DNA from: Vreelandella subterranea
GTDB taxonomy: Bacteria > Pseudomonadota > Gammaproteobacteria > Pseudomonadales > Halomonadaceae
Reading direction: 5' to 3'
Length of the DNA stretch: 64,000 bases
NCBI RefSeq assembly: GCF_900111305.1
Contig: NZ_FOGS01000002.1
Location: forward strand, 186,001 to 250,000
Position numbers and translations under genes: made by a program. Positions 31,130-38,861 of this stretch are shown here, in pieces (the stretch's first letter is position 1; the number at the start of each line of letters is the position of its first letter). Below the pieces are notes generated by a model. It was given only the letters and a program-made list of their open reading frames with translations, was not told the DNA's origin and ran no database searches.

Positions 31130-32953
31130 ATGACACAGCGCCTAGCACTCGATATCCAAAACCTTCTTGCCGCTTACAAGCAGGGTGAGCTCACCCCTCC
31201 AACGTTAATCGACGCGCTGCTTGCGCAAGCCGACGCACACGGCAGCGAGCCTGCCTGGATTACTCGCTTGAGCCGTGAGCAGTTGGAACCCTATTTAAAG
31301 CGCCTGGAAGGCGAGTCACCGGAGACATTGCCGCTTTACGGCATTCCCTTTGCGATGAAGGACAACATCGACCTGGCGGGCATTCCCACCACGGCAGGCA
31401 GCCCGGCCTATGCTTACACGCCAACAGAAAACGCCTTTGTGGTGCAGCAGCTGATCGATGCGGGCGCGATCCCCATGGGTAAAACCAACCTGGACCAGTT
31501 CGCCACCGGCCTGGTGGGTGAGCGCGCCCTGAGTGACTACGGTGTACCGGCCAATGCCTTCAACCCCGACTATATTACCGGCGGTTCCAGCAGCGGCTCG
31601 GCGGTGGTCACCGCTGCGGGCATGGTGAGCTTTGCGCTGGGCACAGATACGGCGGGTTCCGGACGCGTCCCCGCCTGCTTTCATAATTTATACGGAGTTA
31701 AGCCCAGCTTAGGGCTACTCAGCACCCGCGGCGTGGTGCCTGCCTGCGCGACGCTCGACACGATCAGCCTGTTTACGCTTACCGCCGACGATGCGGCGAA
31801 AGTGCTCGACATCACCGCTGCCTATGACGACCAGTGTGCCTGGTCACGCCGCCACGACTTTGCAGTGCATGGTAAGCGCTACGGCAAGGCGCCTGCTGGG
31901 TTTCGCTTTGGGGTACCGCCGCAATCGCAGTGGCAAACCGATGGCGCTTACACCCAGGGCATGCACCAGGCGGTTGCCGAGCTTGAAGCGCTTGGCGGCG
32001 AGAAAGTCGAGCTGGACTGTTCGCCCCTTCTGGCCGCAGCGCGCCTGCTTTATGAAGGCCCTTGGGTAGCCGAGCGCTATCATGTAATTCGCGATTTGAT
32101 GGAGAGCCACCCAGAGGCGGTGCATCCGGTTACTTTCCAGATTACTCAGGGTGGTGCCACGCCGCTGGCCGTGGACGCCTTTGATGCCCGTTATAAACTC
32201 GCCGAGTACAAGCGTCAGGCCGACGCATTAATCGGCCAGGTGGATGTAATGCTCTCCCCCACCACGGTGACCCACCCCACCAAGGCAGAGGTGGCGGCGG
32301 ACCCCATCGGCGTGAATTCACGCCTGGGTACCTGGACCAACTTTATGAACCTCCTCGACTACAGCGCCCTGGCCGTGCCCATTGGCTTTACCGAACAAGA
32401 CCTGCCGGTGGGCGTGACGCTATTCGGGCCGGTATTCGACGATTTGAAACTGCTCTCCCTGGGCCGCGCCCTCGAAGCCCGCTTAATGTTGCCGTTAGGT
32501 GCCACTGGCATTGCTCATCCGGCGCTCGCGACGCCACTGCCCCATGCCCAGGACGGTAGCATGGAGCTGGTCGTGTGCGGTGCCCACCTGCAGGGCTTGC
32601 CGCTTAACCATCAACTGACCGAACGCGGTGGTGTGCTGGTTAGCAGCACTCAGAGCGCGCCGCGCTACAAGCTGTTTGCCCTGGCAGGCGGGCCACCCAA
32701 ACGCCCGGCGATGGTACGCGACGCCAACGGCCAGGCCATTGAAGTGGAAGTGTGGCGCTTGCCGGTTGAGATGCTGGGCAGCTTTTTAGCAGGCATTCCT
32801 GCTCCGCTGGGTCTAGGTCAGGTAGAGCTTGCCGACGGCAGTTGGAAATGCGGCTTTATCTGCACCGCAGGGGCACTCAATGAAGGGGGCGAAGCAGAGG
32901 ATATCAGCGAATTTGGCGGCTGGCGCGAGTGGTTGAAAATCCAGACCGGCTAG
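31130..32953 (+). CDS. atzF: allophanate hydrolase
   Basis: A 607-residue amidase-signature enzyme that splits allophanate into two ammonium and CO2. The Ser-cisSer-Lys triad is visible: Lys in PFAMKDNID, cis-Ser in GGSSSGSAV, nucleophile Ser in GTDTAGSGRVPA. The C-terminal 140 residues form the allophanate-hydrolase domain typical of AtzF. AGGA precedes the ATG. It closes the riboswitch operon, 63 nt after the carboxylase, and completes guanidine breakdown. I see no clear terminator after it. Confidence 0.94.
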   Translation: MTQRLALDIQNLLAAYKQGELTPPTLIDALLAQADAHGSEPAWITRLSREQLEPYLKRLEGESPETLPLYGIPFAMKDNIDLAGIPTTAGSPAYAYTPTENAFVVQQLIDAGAIPMGKTNLDQFATGLVGERALSDYGVPANAFNPDYITGGSSSGSAVVTAAGMVSFALGTDTAGSGRVPACFHNLYGVKPSLGLLSTRGVVPACATLDTISLFTLTADDAAKVLDITAAYDDQCAWSRRHDFAVHGKRYGKAPAGFRFGVPPQSQWQTDGAYTQGMHQAVAELEALGGEKVELDCSPLLAAARLLYEGPWVAERYHVIRDLMESHPEAVHPVTFQITQGGATPLAVDAFDARYKLAEYKRQADALIGQVDVMLSPTTVTHPTKAEVAADPIGVNSRLGTWTNFMNLLDYSALAVPIGFTEQDLPVGVTLFGPVFDDLKLLSLGRALEARLMLPLGATGIAHPALATPLPHAQDGSMELVVCGAHLQGLPLNHQLTERGGVLVSSTQSAPRYKLFALAGGPPKRPAMVRDANGQAIEVEVWRLPVEMLGSFLAGIPAPLGLGQVELADGSWKCGFICTAGALNEGGEAEDISEFGGWREWLKIQTG

Positions 32954-33197
32954 ACCAGCAACCTGCCTACCTGTTCTCAAAAGCCTCTAGGTCATAATGT
33001 CATTGGCAGTGATTCAAGGCCCACTAACGACGCACTTGCCGAAGTGATTGCGCCAAAAGTGGGTCTTTTAGCATCTTCAAAGTGGCCTACTAAGGTCGTA
33101 AAAGCATCGTTTTCTGCTAAAGTTATAGGGCTAATGATTTCCGACATTGACTTAGCCTCAATGTTGGCTACCTCAATCATCAGGAGGCCAACACGTT
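32954..33197. other. AT-richer intergenic stretch, possible gene remnant
   Basis: About 240 nt of visibly lower GC than its surroundings. The minus strand holds a 51-codon frame (from an ATG at 33147, GAGG eight nt upstream, reading MSEIISPITLAENDAFTTLV) that ends at 32992. It has a protein-like mix but no family I recognise. It could be the remnant of a lost gene. The AGGAGG at its right end serves the next gene. Confidence 0.3.
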
Positions 33198-33563
33198 ATG
33201 TCGTCACCCTTCTCTCCAAAATCGGGCGCTATTCTCCTTCTGATAGCCTCACTCGCCGGTCTTGCCGTCGCTCTGTATGCCTACTTCACCCCGCTGACCG
33301 GGGTCACGGGAACACTCGGCGCGCTGGTTGCCATCGTGGCCTGTATCGCGCTTGCAGTATTGGCCCTACTTCTTGCAACTGTAAAAGGGCGTGGCACTTC
33401 CATTGCCTTGCGGATACTCATTCTTATAGGCCTCGGCGGAACATTTTTCGCCGCCATGCTGCTCCATCAGTGGTGGATCGGCGTTGCGATGGCGGTGGGC
33501 CTGATCGGCCTGCTTCTTGACCTGTTTCGCCCGGCGCACCATTCACGCCTCACCCATTCTTAA
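33198..33563 (+). CDS. small four-helix membrane protein, probable anchor for the PQQ dehydrogenase
   Basis: A 121-residue protein with four predicted membrane helices: about residues 10-32 (AILLLIASLAGLAVALYAYF), 38-62, 68-90 and 94-110. AGGAGG precedes the ATG. Its stop sits inside the ribosome-binding site of the PQQ dehydrogenase gene 10 nt on, so the pair is co-translated. In E. coli glucose dehydrogenase the membrane region is the N-terminal part of one chain; here it appears to be a separate subunit. No catalytic motif is visible. Role inferred from size, topology and position. Confidence 0.75.
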   Translation: MSSPFSPKSGAILLLIASLAGLAVALYAYFTPLTGVTGTLGALVAIVACIALAVLALLLATVKGRGTSIALRILILIGLGGTFFAAMLLHQWWIGVAMAVGLIGLLLDLFRPAHHSRLTHS

Positions 33564-33573
33564 GGAGCTGCTC

Positions 33574-35649
33574 ATGACGACGTTTTTATCCGCCACAAGC
33601 ACTCCGTTTAAATCTGCCAGGTCCAGATTAGCGGCGGTTACCACCCTGACACTTTGCCTTGCGCCTTTGACACTACTGGCCCAGGAGCAGTCAGAAGAGC
33701 AGGAGCAATCTACTGCTCAAGAGCAATCAGAAGAGCAAGCATCAGCACAGCAAGAACCTACGCCGGAAGAAGCGACTAGCACCGCCCCCACCCCCTTGGT
33801 ACCTGGAGAGCCGATCTGGGACAGTTTCCACGGTCAGCTCAATGCCCAGAAATACAGCCCGCTTGATCAAATCAACGCCGACAACGTCGGCGAGCTGGAG
33901 AAGGTGTGGGAAGTCCATACCGGCGATGTCGCCGATGGTTCGGGCGATTTACCCGCGACGGTCTGGTCTGCCACGCCGGTGTTTGCCAACGACACGCTTT
34001 ATATTGGCACACCGTTCTACCGGATCCTGGCGCTTGACCCAGCAAGCGGGGAAGAGAAATGGAGCTTCGATACCCAGTCCACCCTGGAAGCACTGACCCA
34101 GCCCGCCCTGAAGAACCGCGGCGTGGCTTATTGGGAAGCTGACGACCCGCAAGCAGGCGAACCCTGCCAGAAAATCGTCTATATGGGCACCATGGATGCT
34201 CAGCTCTTCGCAGTGGATGCCGATAGCGGCGAACGGTGCGCGAACTTTGCCGACAACGGCGTACTCGACGTCAATCAGTGGAATGACACCAATGACAAAT
34301 GGCCGTTGTCGCTATTGCAGCCTCCGACCGTCGTAGGTGATCGCCTGATACTCGGTTGGGCCGGCATGGATTGGGCTTATGAAGAGACCCCGCCCGGCAC
34401 CGTATTTGCCATCAATGCCCGCACCGGCGAGCGCGAATGGACCTTCCAGGCGCTGTCTGATGAGATGCGTGAGCAGAGCGGTACCGCCAACGTCTGGACG
34501 CACATGTCCGCCGATGAAGAGCTTGGTTTGGTGTATTTACCCGTTTCTTCGCCATCGCCGAACTACTGGGGCGGCAACCGCACCGAAGACGTACCTCTGG
34601 GCACATCGACCACCGCGGTGGATGTCGAGACTGGCGAAGTGGCCTGGTCGCGGCAGTGGGTTCACCACGACATCTGGGATTACGATATTAATGCCGCCCC
34701 AACGTTAATGGACATTACCGTCGATGGCGAGGAGATCCCGGCGCTGATTCAGGCAACCAAGATGGGCTTTCTTTTCGTCGTCAACCGCGAAACCGGCGAA
34801 GACATCTGGCCAATTGAAGAGCGCCCTGTGCCAGGCGGTGACGGCTTGGTCGAGGGCGAAGTGTACGCCCCGACACAGCCTTTCCCGACCAAACCAGCGC
34901 CACTGCTAGACCAGTCCGAGAAACCCGAGGTCTGGGCGCTGGCCGATGCGGTCAGCTTTGGAGAGTGCTCGGCGCTGTGGGACGACCTTCATTACGAAGG
35001 CATGTACACCCCGCCCACTACCCAAGGTGAAGGCACGCTTGGCTACCCCATCAGTGCAGGTGGTGTCCAGTGGGGCGGCGTCGCCTTTGACCCACAAAGC
35101 GAGACCGCCATCGTCAACACCTCGCATATTGTGCAGTACATAAAGCTTTATAATCGCGAAGACTATGAGGCAGCGAATAAAACATCCGGCAACGAGAGCG
35201 GCTTTGCCCCCCAGGAAGGCGCGCCCTACGGCATGCGCCTTGAGGTGGCGCTCAACCGGTTCGGCATGCCCTGCTGGGAGCCGCCTTTCGGTGAACTGGT
35301 CGCTCTCGATATGACGACCGGCGACGTGAAGTGGCGAACCCCGGTAGGTGCTTCACAGCAATATGGCTTCTTTATGCCCGAAAGCTGGGGCTCGCCCACC
35401 ATCGGTGGCCCGGCGGTAACTGCTGGCAACGTTATCTTTATCGGCGCTTCCATGGATGCCAAGGTGCGTGCCTACTCCCTGGAAACCGGCGAGGAGCTGT
35501 GGTCGGATCAGACCGAAGCCCCCTCCGTCTCGAATCCGGCAGTCTATGAATACAACGGCCGCGAATACATTGCCTTTGTCTCAGGCGGTAACAGCATCTT
35601 GAAAGATCAGGTGGGCGATCAAATTACGGTCTACGCCCTGCCGGAATAA
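33574..35649 (+). CDS. periplasmic PQQ-dependent dehydrogenase, glucose/quinate/shikimate type
   Basis: A 691-residue quinoprotein. A signal peptide (AAVTTLTLCLAPLTLLA) is followed by a Gln/Glu/Ser low-complexity linker (about 35-70), then the eight-bladed propeller from WDSFHGQLNAQKYSPLDQI. HHDIWDYDINAAP, ALIQATKMGFLFVVNRETG and WGSPTIGGPAVTAGNVIFIGA match the membrane glucose/quinate family, not alcohol dehydrogenases. The start ATG follows AAGGAG. The substrate cannot be fixed from sequence; sugars or quinate are likely. No pqq synthesis gene is in the window. A hairpin terminates it. Confidence 0.88.
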   Translation: MTTFLSATSTPFKSARSRLAAVTTLTLCLAPLTLLAQEQSEEQEQSTAQEQSEEQASAQQEPTPEEATSTAPTPLVPGEPIWDSFHGQLNAQKYSPLDQINADNVGELEKVWEVHTGDVADGSGDLPATVWSATPVFANDTLYIGTPFYRILALDPASGEEKWSFDTQSTLEALTQPALKNRGVAYWEADDPQAGEPCQKIVYMGTMDAQLFAVDADSGERCANFADNGVLDVNQWNDTNDKWPLSLLQPPTVVGDRLILGWAGMDWAYEETPPGTVFAINARTGEREWTFQALSDEMREQSGTANVWTHMSADEELGLVYLPVSSPSPNYWGGNRTEDVPLGTSTTAVDVETGEVAWSRQWVHHDIWDYDINAAPTLMDITVDGEEIPALIQATKMGFLFVVNRETGEDIWPIEERPVPGGDGLVEGEVYAPTQPFPTKPAPLLDQSEKPEVWALADAVSFGECSALWDDLHYEGMYTPPTTQGEGTLGYPISAGGVQWGGVAFDPQSETAIVNTSHIVQYIKLYNREDYEAANKTSGNESGFAPQEGAPYGMRLEVALNRFGMPCWEPPFGELVALDMTTGDVKWRTPVGASQQYGFFMPESWGSPTIGGPAVTAGNVIFIGASMDAKVRAYSLETGEELWSDQTEAPSVSNPAVYEYNGREYIAFVSGGNSILKDQVGDQITVYALPE

Positions 35650-35671
35650 CGCTTGCGGTTGATCAATAGAA

Positions 35672-35707
35672 AACCAACGGGGCGGCCTTAAGGCCGCCCC
35701 GTTGGTT
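35672..35707. terminator. perfect 36-nt palindromic terminator between convergent genes
   Basis: AACCAACGGGGCGGCCTT followed immediately by its exact reverse complement. It would fold as a 16-bp stem with a TTAA loop. It lies 22 nt after the PQQ dehydrogenase stop and before the 3' end of vapC. The minus-strand side continues TTTTC, so it can act in both directions. Confidence 0.8.
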
Positions 35708-35760
35708 ATACAGTTAGACGTGGGTAAAGGAATTGGAATTAAGCCGCTATCCGTTATCAC

Positions 35761-36147
35761 CTATACTTGTTTTATTGGCCCATCGTACTTAGCTACCAGC
35801 TCATCCGCAGTAAGCAGCAAAAATCCTTCGGCTTCGGCCTGGGCCACCAGAATCCGATCAAAAGGATCTTTGTGGATGCTTGGTAAATGAGCAACATTGA
35901 GAGTATGCAATGCACTGATGGGGAGTTCTAAATAACCATTATCAACCAGCCCTCTTCGTAACAAATGCGGGTCAACGTGAAAGTCAGGGCGCTGTAGGCC
36001 GTTCTTGATGACCACTTCCCAAATGCTGGCGGCGCTAAAATAGAGCCTGTTGTTATCATCGTTGATCAGCGATAGCGCATCAGCAGAGAGCTTCTCTGGT
36101 GACACCGCCGCCCACAGTAAAATATGCGTGTCCAGCAGCAGATTCAC
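35761..36147 (-). CDS. vapC: VapC-type PIN-domain toxin (GTG start)
   Basis: A 128-residue PIN-domain ribonuclease of the Sll0205-like group. The start reads (V)NLLLDTHILLWAA with the first acidic residue; ASIWEVVIKNG, DPFDRILVAQAEAEGFLLLTAD supply the other metal-binding acids. I chose GTG at 36147, with GGAGG 5 nt upstream, one base after the antitoxin stop; a TTG at 36159 is in frame. It would cleave RNA when freed from its antitoxin. It lies downstream of vapB in the accessory region next to the Wadjet genes. Confidence 0.88.
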   Translation of the reverse strand: MNLLLDTHILLWAAVSPEKLSADALSLINDDNNRLYFSAASIWEVVIKNGLQRPDFHVDPHLLRRGLVDNGYLELPISALHTLNVAHLPSIHKDPFDRILVAQAEAEGFLLLTADELVAKYDGPIKQV

Positions 36148-36148
36148 A

Positions 36149-36388
36149 TCAGCCTCCAAACATCTCGGCTATTTCCTCCTGCCCCATACGATCAAAATCA
36201 TCAGGTACGCTAAACTGCCCTGCCAAAAATCCCAGGCGCTTCTGCTGCCCAGAAGCGGGGCTGTCAATCGCCGTCACACGCGCCATCGGCTTACCCGCTT
36301 TGGCGATAATGAACCCCTCACCCTCTGCAGCCCGTGCGACTAGCTGCGATAAACGCGTTTTGGCTTCATGTATATTGATCGCTTCCAT
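36149..36388 (-). CDS. vapB: Phd/YefM family antitoxin
   Basis: A 79-residue antitoxin. The N-terminal half (MEAINIHEAKTRLSQLVARA) is the DNA-binding Phd/YefM fold; IIAKAGKPMARVTAID is the conserved hinge, and the C-terminal segment (DDFDRMGQEEIAEMF) should wrap the toxin. The ATG at 36388 follows AGAGGGC. The stop precedes the vapC GTG by one base, the usual coupling. It is expected to autorepress the pair. Confidence 0.88.
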   Translation of the reverse strand: MEAINIHEAKTRLSQLVARAAEGEGFIIAKAGKPMARVTAIDSPASGQQKRLGFLAGQFSVPDDFDRMGQEEIAEMFGG

Positions 36389-36428
36389 AATGCCCTCTAC
36401 CAATACGGCTTAACCAACTAGACCTAGT

Positions 36429-37601
36429 TTAGTTTAGATAGAACGGTTTGCAATTAGCCTCTTTTTCATCCCGGCTCTTTTTCTGTTCTTGAGTACGCCT
36501 CGCTAACGCTTGGTTAGCTGTTCTAAAACAGAGTCGCATCAATGGCACCAGCAGCCACAGCAGCGGCGTCAACAGCCAGCGATAAGCCAGTCGCGCCACT
36601 ATCAGTACTGGCAGTAGCACGACCAGCCAGACAAGAAACTGGCCCAACCATACCGGCCAGCCCAGCCAATTCGACAGGTTGGCACCCAGCGCGCTGACCA
36701 GACTTGGGTGGCGAGCCACCACATAGGCGGTACCTGCGACCGCGGTAACCTTGGCCATACGCGGCAGGGTCGCAAAACGCCCGCCTGAAGCAACAATTCC
36801 CTGGCGCAAACCCGCGCGAGCGCCCTGGGCTTCCACACTGCCCACCCGGGCAGCACGAGCGGCCCTGCCTGCCCGCAGCACCTTAGCGGTGCTGGCCATG
36901 ACCAGTAGATCGACACCCGCCCAGCCTAGATCGGCGGCGCCAATGGCATCGCCCCGCCGCCACTGGCTTTCAAGCTCACGCAGCCCACTGGTAAAGAAAT
37001 CGCCAACCCCCGAGACCAGCCGCTCGCCTTGCAGCCACTCAACGTTCCCCTCGTCATCTACCACAAACTGGTTAAGCAGTGCATGGCCATTGGTGTCCAG
37101 CAACGCAACCCCCATCTGGCCGCGGCGGTAAGGGGTGAACGCCGAATCCGCGTCACCCTCTTCATCGCTCCACCAATGACTAAGCTGCTGGAAGCGCTCT
37201 CCCATCCAGTGCCGAGCCCTAAGTGTCGCGACATCATGGTTACGAAAGTAGCTGATAGGCAGTACGGCGTCGGCGCCAAAGCGCACCAGCACCTGCTGAA
37301 ACTGGGGCGATAAGCCGTACGCCACCAGCACATCGCTGGCCATGTCGCCGTGGCGTAAAATCGCCAAAGAAGCGCTCATCCACAGCGCCTGATCGTCAGC
37401 ATAGTCAAGAAAAAGCGCGTTGAGCTCTGGCGACGCCTGCTCAAGCGATGCCTCTAGCGTGGGCAGCGCCCGCTGAGCTTCCAGGCGCACCAGCCTGGAC
37501 TCGAACGGCTCATGGGAGGCTACGGTGGTTAGTATCCCCGCCACCAAAATGGCGATCGCTACCATTAACCATCCAGCCCTTATCGACCACCCAGTACGCA
37601 T
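36429..37601 (-). CDS. unrecognised membrane protein, 390 aa, between Wadjet and VapBC
   Basis: I do not recognise this family. An N-terminal signal-anchor (GWLMVAIAILVAGILTTVA) is followed by a soluble segment of about 220 residues with acidic patches, then a Gly/Ala/Arg-rich stretch (TAKVLRAGRAARAARVGSVE) and at least two C-terminal helices (WLGQFLVWLVVLLPVLIVARL, WLLTPLLWLLVPLMRLCF) with a basic tail. No enzyme motif is visible. It is on the same strand as the jet genes, 114 nt beyond jetD and 40 nt before vapB. It could be an island gene of its own or a Wadjet accessory; neither is shown. Confidence 0.7.
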   Translation of the reverse strand: MRTGWSIRAGWLMVAIAILVAGILTTVASHEPFESRLVRLEAQRALPTLEASLEQASPELNALFLDYADDQALWMSASLAILRHGDMASDVLVAYGLSPQFQQVLVRFGADAVLPISYFRNHDVATLRARHWMGERFQQLSHWWSDEEGDADSAFTPYRRGQMGVALLDTNGHALLNQFVVDDEGNVEWLQGERLVSGVGDFFTSGLRELESQWRRGDAIGAADLGWAGVDLLVMASTAKVLRAGRAARAARVGSVEAQGARAGLRQGIVASGGRFATLPRMAKVTAVAGTAYVVARHPSLVSALGANLSNWLGWPVWLGQFLVWLVVLLPVLIVARLAYRWLLTPLLWLLVPLMRLCFRTANQALARRTQEQKKSRDEKEANCKPFYLN

Positions 37602-37715
37602 GTCTGTCTCCCGCTGCGGCGCTACTATCAGGCTATTTATACGCGTAAAGCTAACAATTGACAGCGGGTACTCTCGGCAATTTCCCCTCGATCCCAGGAT
37701 AGGTGCCTAAATAAG

Positions 37716-38861
37716 CTATCGAACCTCTAACCACCCCAGCAACTCACGCTGCACCTCTGCCACCGGCAGATACTCCTGCTCCAAGCGCCCCTGGAGCTGC
37801 GTTTTAAGAAAATGGAAAAAAACCACTTCACGCTCTTTCAGGCCAGCGGTAGGCAACTCGGCGGGTACCGGCTCCGACACTGCGTTGTCTCGGCAAAATG
37901 CCGTGAAGTGGGTCTCGCTCATCATTAATGGTGTAATCGTGGGTAACGACTGCCTGGCCCTGGCCAGCATCACAAGTCCCCAGGTATCCATATCGCCCCA
38001 ATAGCCGACCGCTTTGTGTTGCAGCGCCGCCCCTGCCAGCCACTGCAGATCCAGCCCTGCGCCAAGAATCGCCACAGTGTCAGGCATGGCCGGTAGCAAG
38101 TGCTCACACCGCTCATTTTCGACCACCACCACCCGCGAGCCTGGCAGGCAAGTGTCTGCCAGCTCCCTGGCTGTGATGCGCTGGCGCTGAAAAGGCAATA
38201 GACCCTTTTCCAACGGCACGACTAACAGCCAGTGGTCTTTATCGTCGGGGGCATTCAGAAAGCCGCTCAAGCCTAGCTGGCTGGCCATACCGTCGTAGCG
38301 CTCATCGAGCAGTCGTGTCAGTAACAGCGCATGGCGCTCGATAAACTTGGTGTCCACTCCGAGCCCTTTGAGCAGCCTTAATGGGCGGCCCTCGGCCATG
38401 CCAGGCTGCATTAAATCCGCTAAGCGGGCGGCGTCAATAAGTTCGTCAATCGCTTTGTTACGCCATAGACCGGGCTCGCGAACGAAAACTTCCCGGTAGC
38501 GCCGATTGACACCTGCCACCAGGGTTTCCAGGGCGGCAAACTCCTGTTGCACCTGGGCATCATCGGTAGCGGCCGCCCACTCCGAGGGCTGATGCAGCAC
38601 CCATTGCACGGGGAGGGATACCGGCTCGGCGGCGGCGCGGAAACGCACCTTGTCCCACACGACCTCGCCCACCGCTACCTGCCGCCAGCGCTGCACATGA
38701 GCCTGCACTAATCCGGTCTGCTCGGCGAACTGGCGGCCGGTTGGCTTGCCGATGGTGAGCACCAGCGGCCAGCTATCAGCGGACAACAAGCGATCTACCC
38801 GCCAAAAGGGCTGCTGCCATTGCTTGGCCAGGCGGCCAGCGATATCAGAGGGGGTTTTCAT
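37716..38861 (-). CDS. jetD: Wadjet nuclease subunit JetD (DUF3322 + Toprim DUF2220)
   Basis: A 381-residue protein with the DUF3322 arm (about 1-180, MKTPSDIAGRLAKQWQ) and a C-terminal Toprim-type DUF2220 domain. Acidic catalytic motifs are visible: VVVENERCEHLLPA and GYWGDMDTWGL. In known Wadjet systems JetD is the topoisomerase VI-like subunit that cleaves plasmid DNA after loop extrusion stalls. The start is placed at 38861, overlapping jetC by 17 nt; an in-frame ATG at 38894 is possible. Last gene of the jetABCD run. Confidence 0.93.
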   Translation of the reverse strand: MKTPSDIAGRLAKQWQQPFWRVDRLLSADSWPLVLTIGKPTGRQFAEQTGLVQAHVQRWRQVAVGEVVWDKVRFRAAAEPVSLPVQWVLHQPSEWAAATDDAQVQQEFAALETLVAGVNRRYREVFVREPGLWRNKAIDELIDAARLADLMQPGMAEGRPLRLLKGLGVDTKFIERHALLLTRLLDERYDGMASQLGLSGFLNAPDDKDHWLLVVPLEKGLLPFQRQRITARELADTCLPGSRVVVVENERCEHLLPAMPDTVAILGAGLDLQWLAGAALQHKAVGYWGDMDTWGLVMLARARQSLPTITPLMMSETHFTAFCRDNAVSEPVPAELPTAGLKEREVVFFHFLKTQLQGRLEQEYLPVAEVQRELLGWLEVR

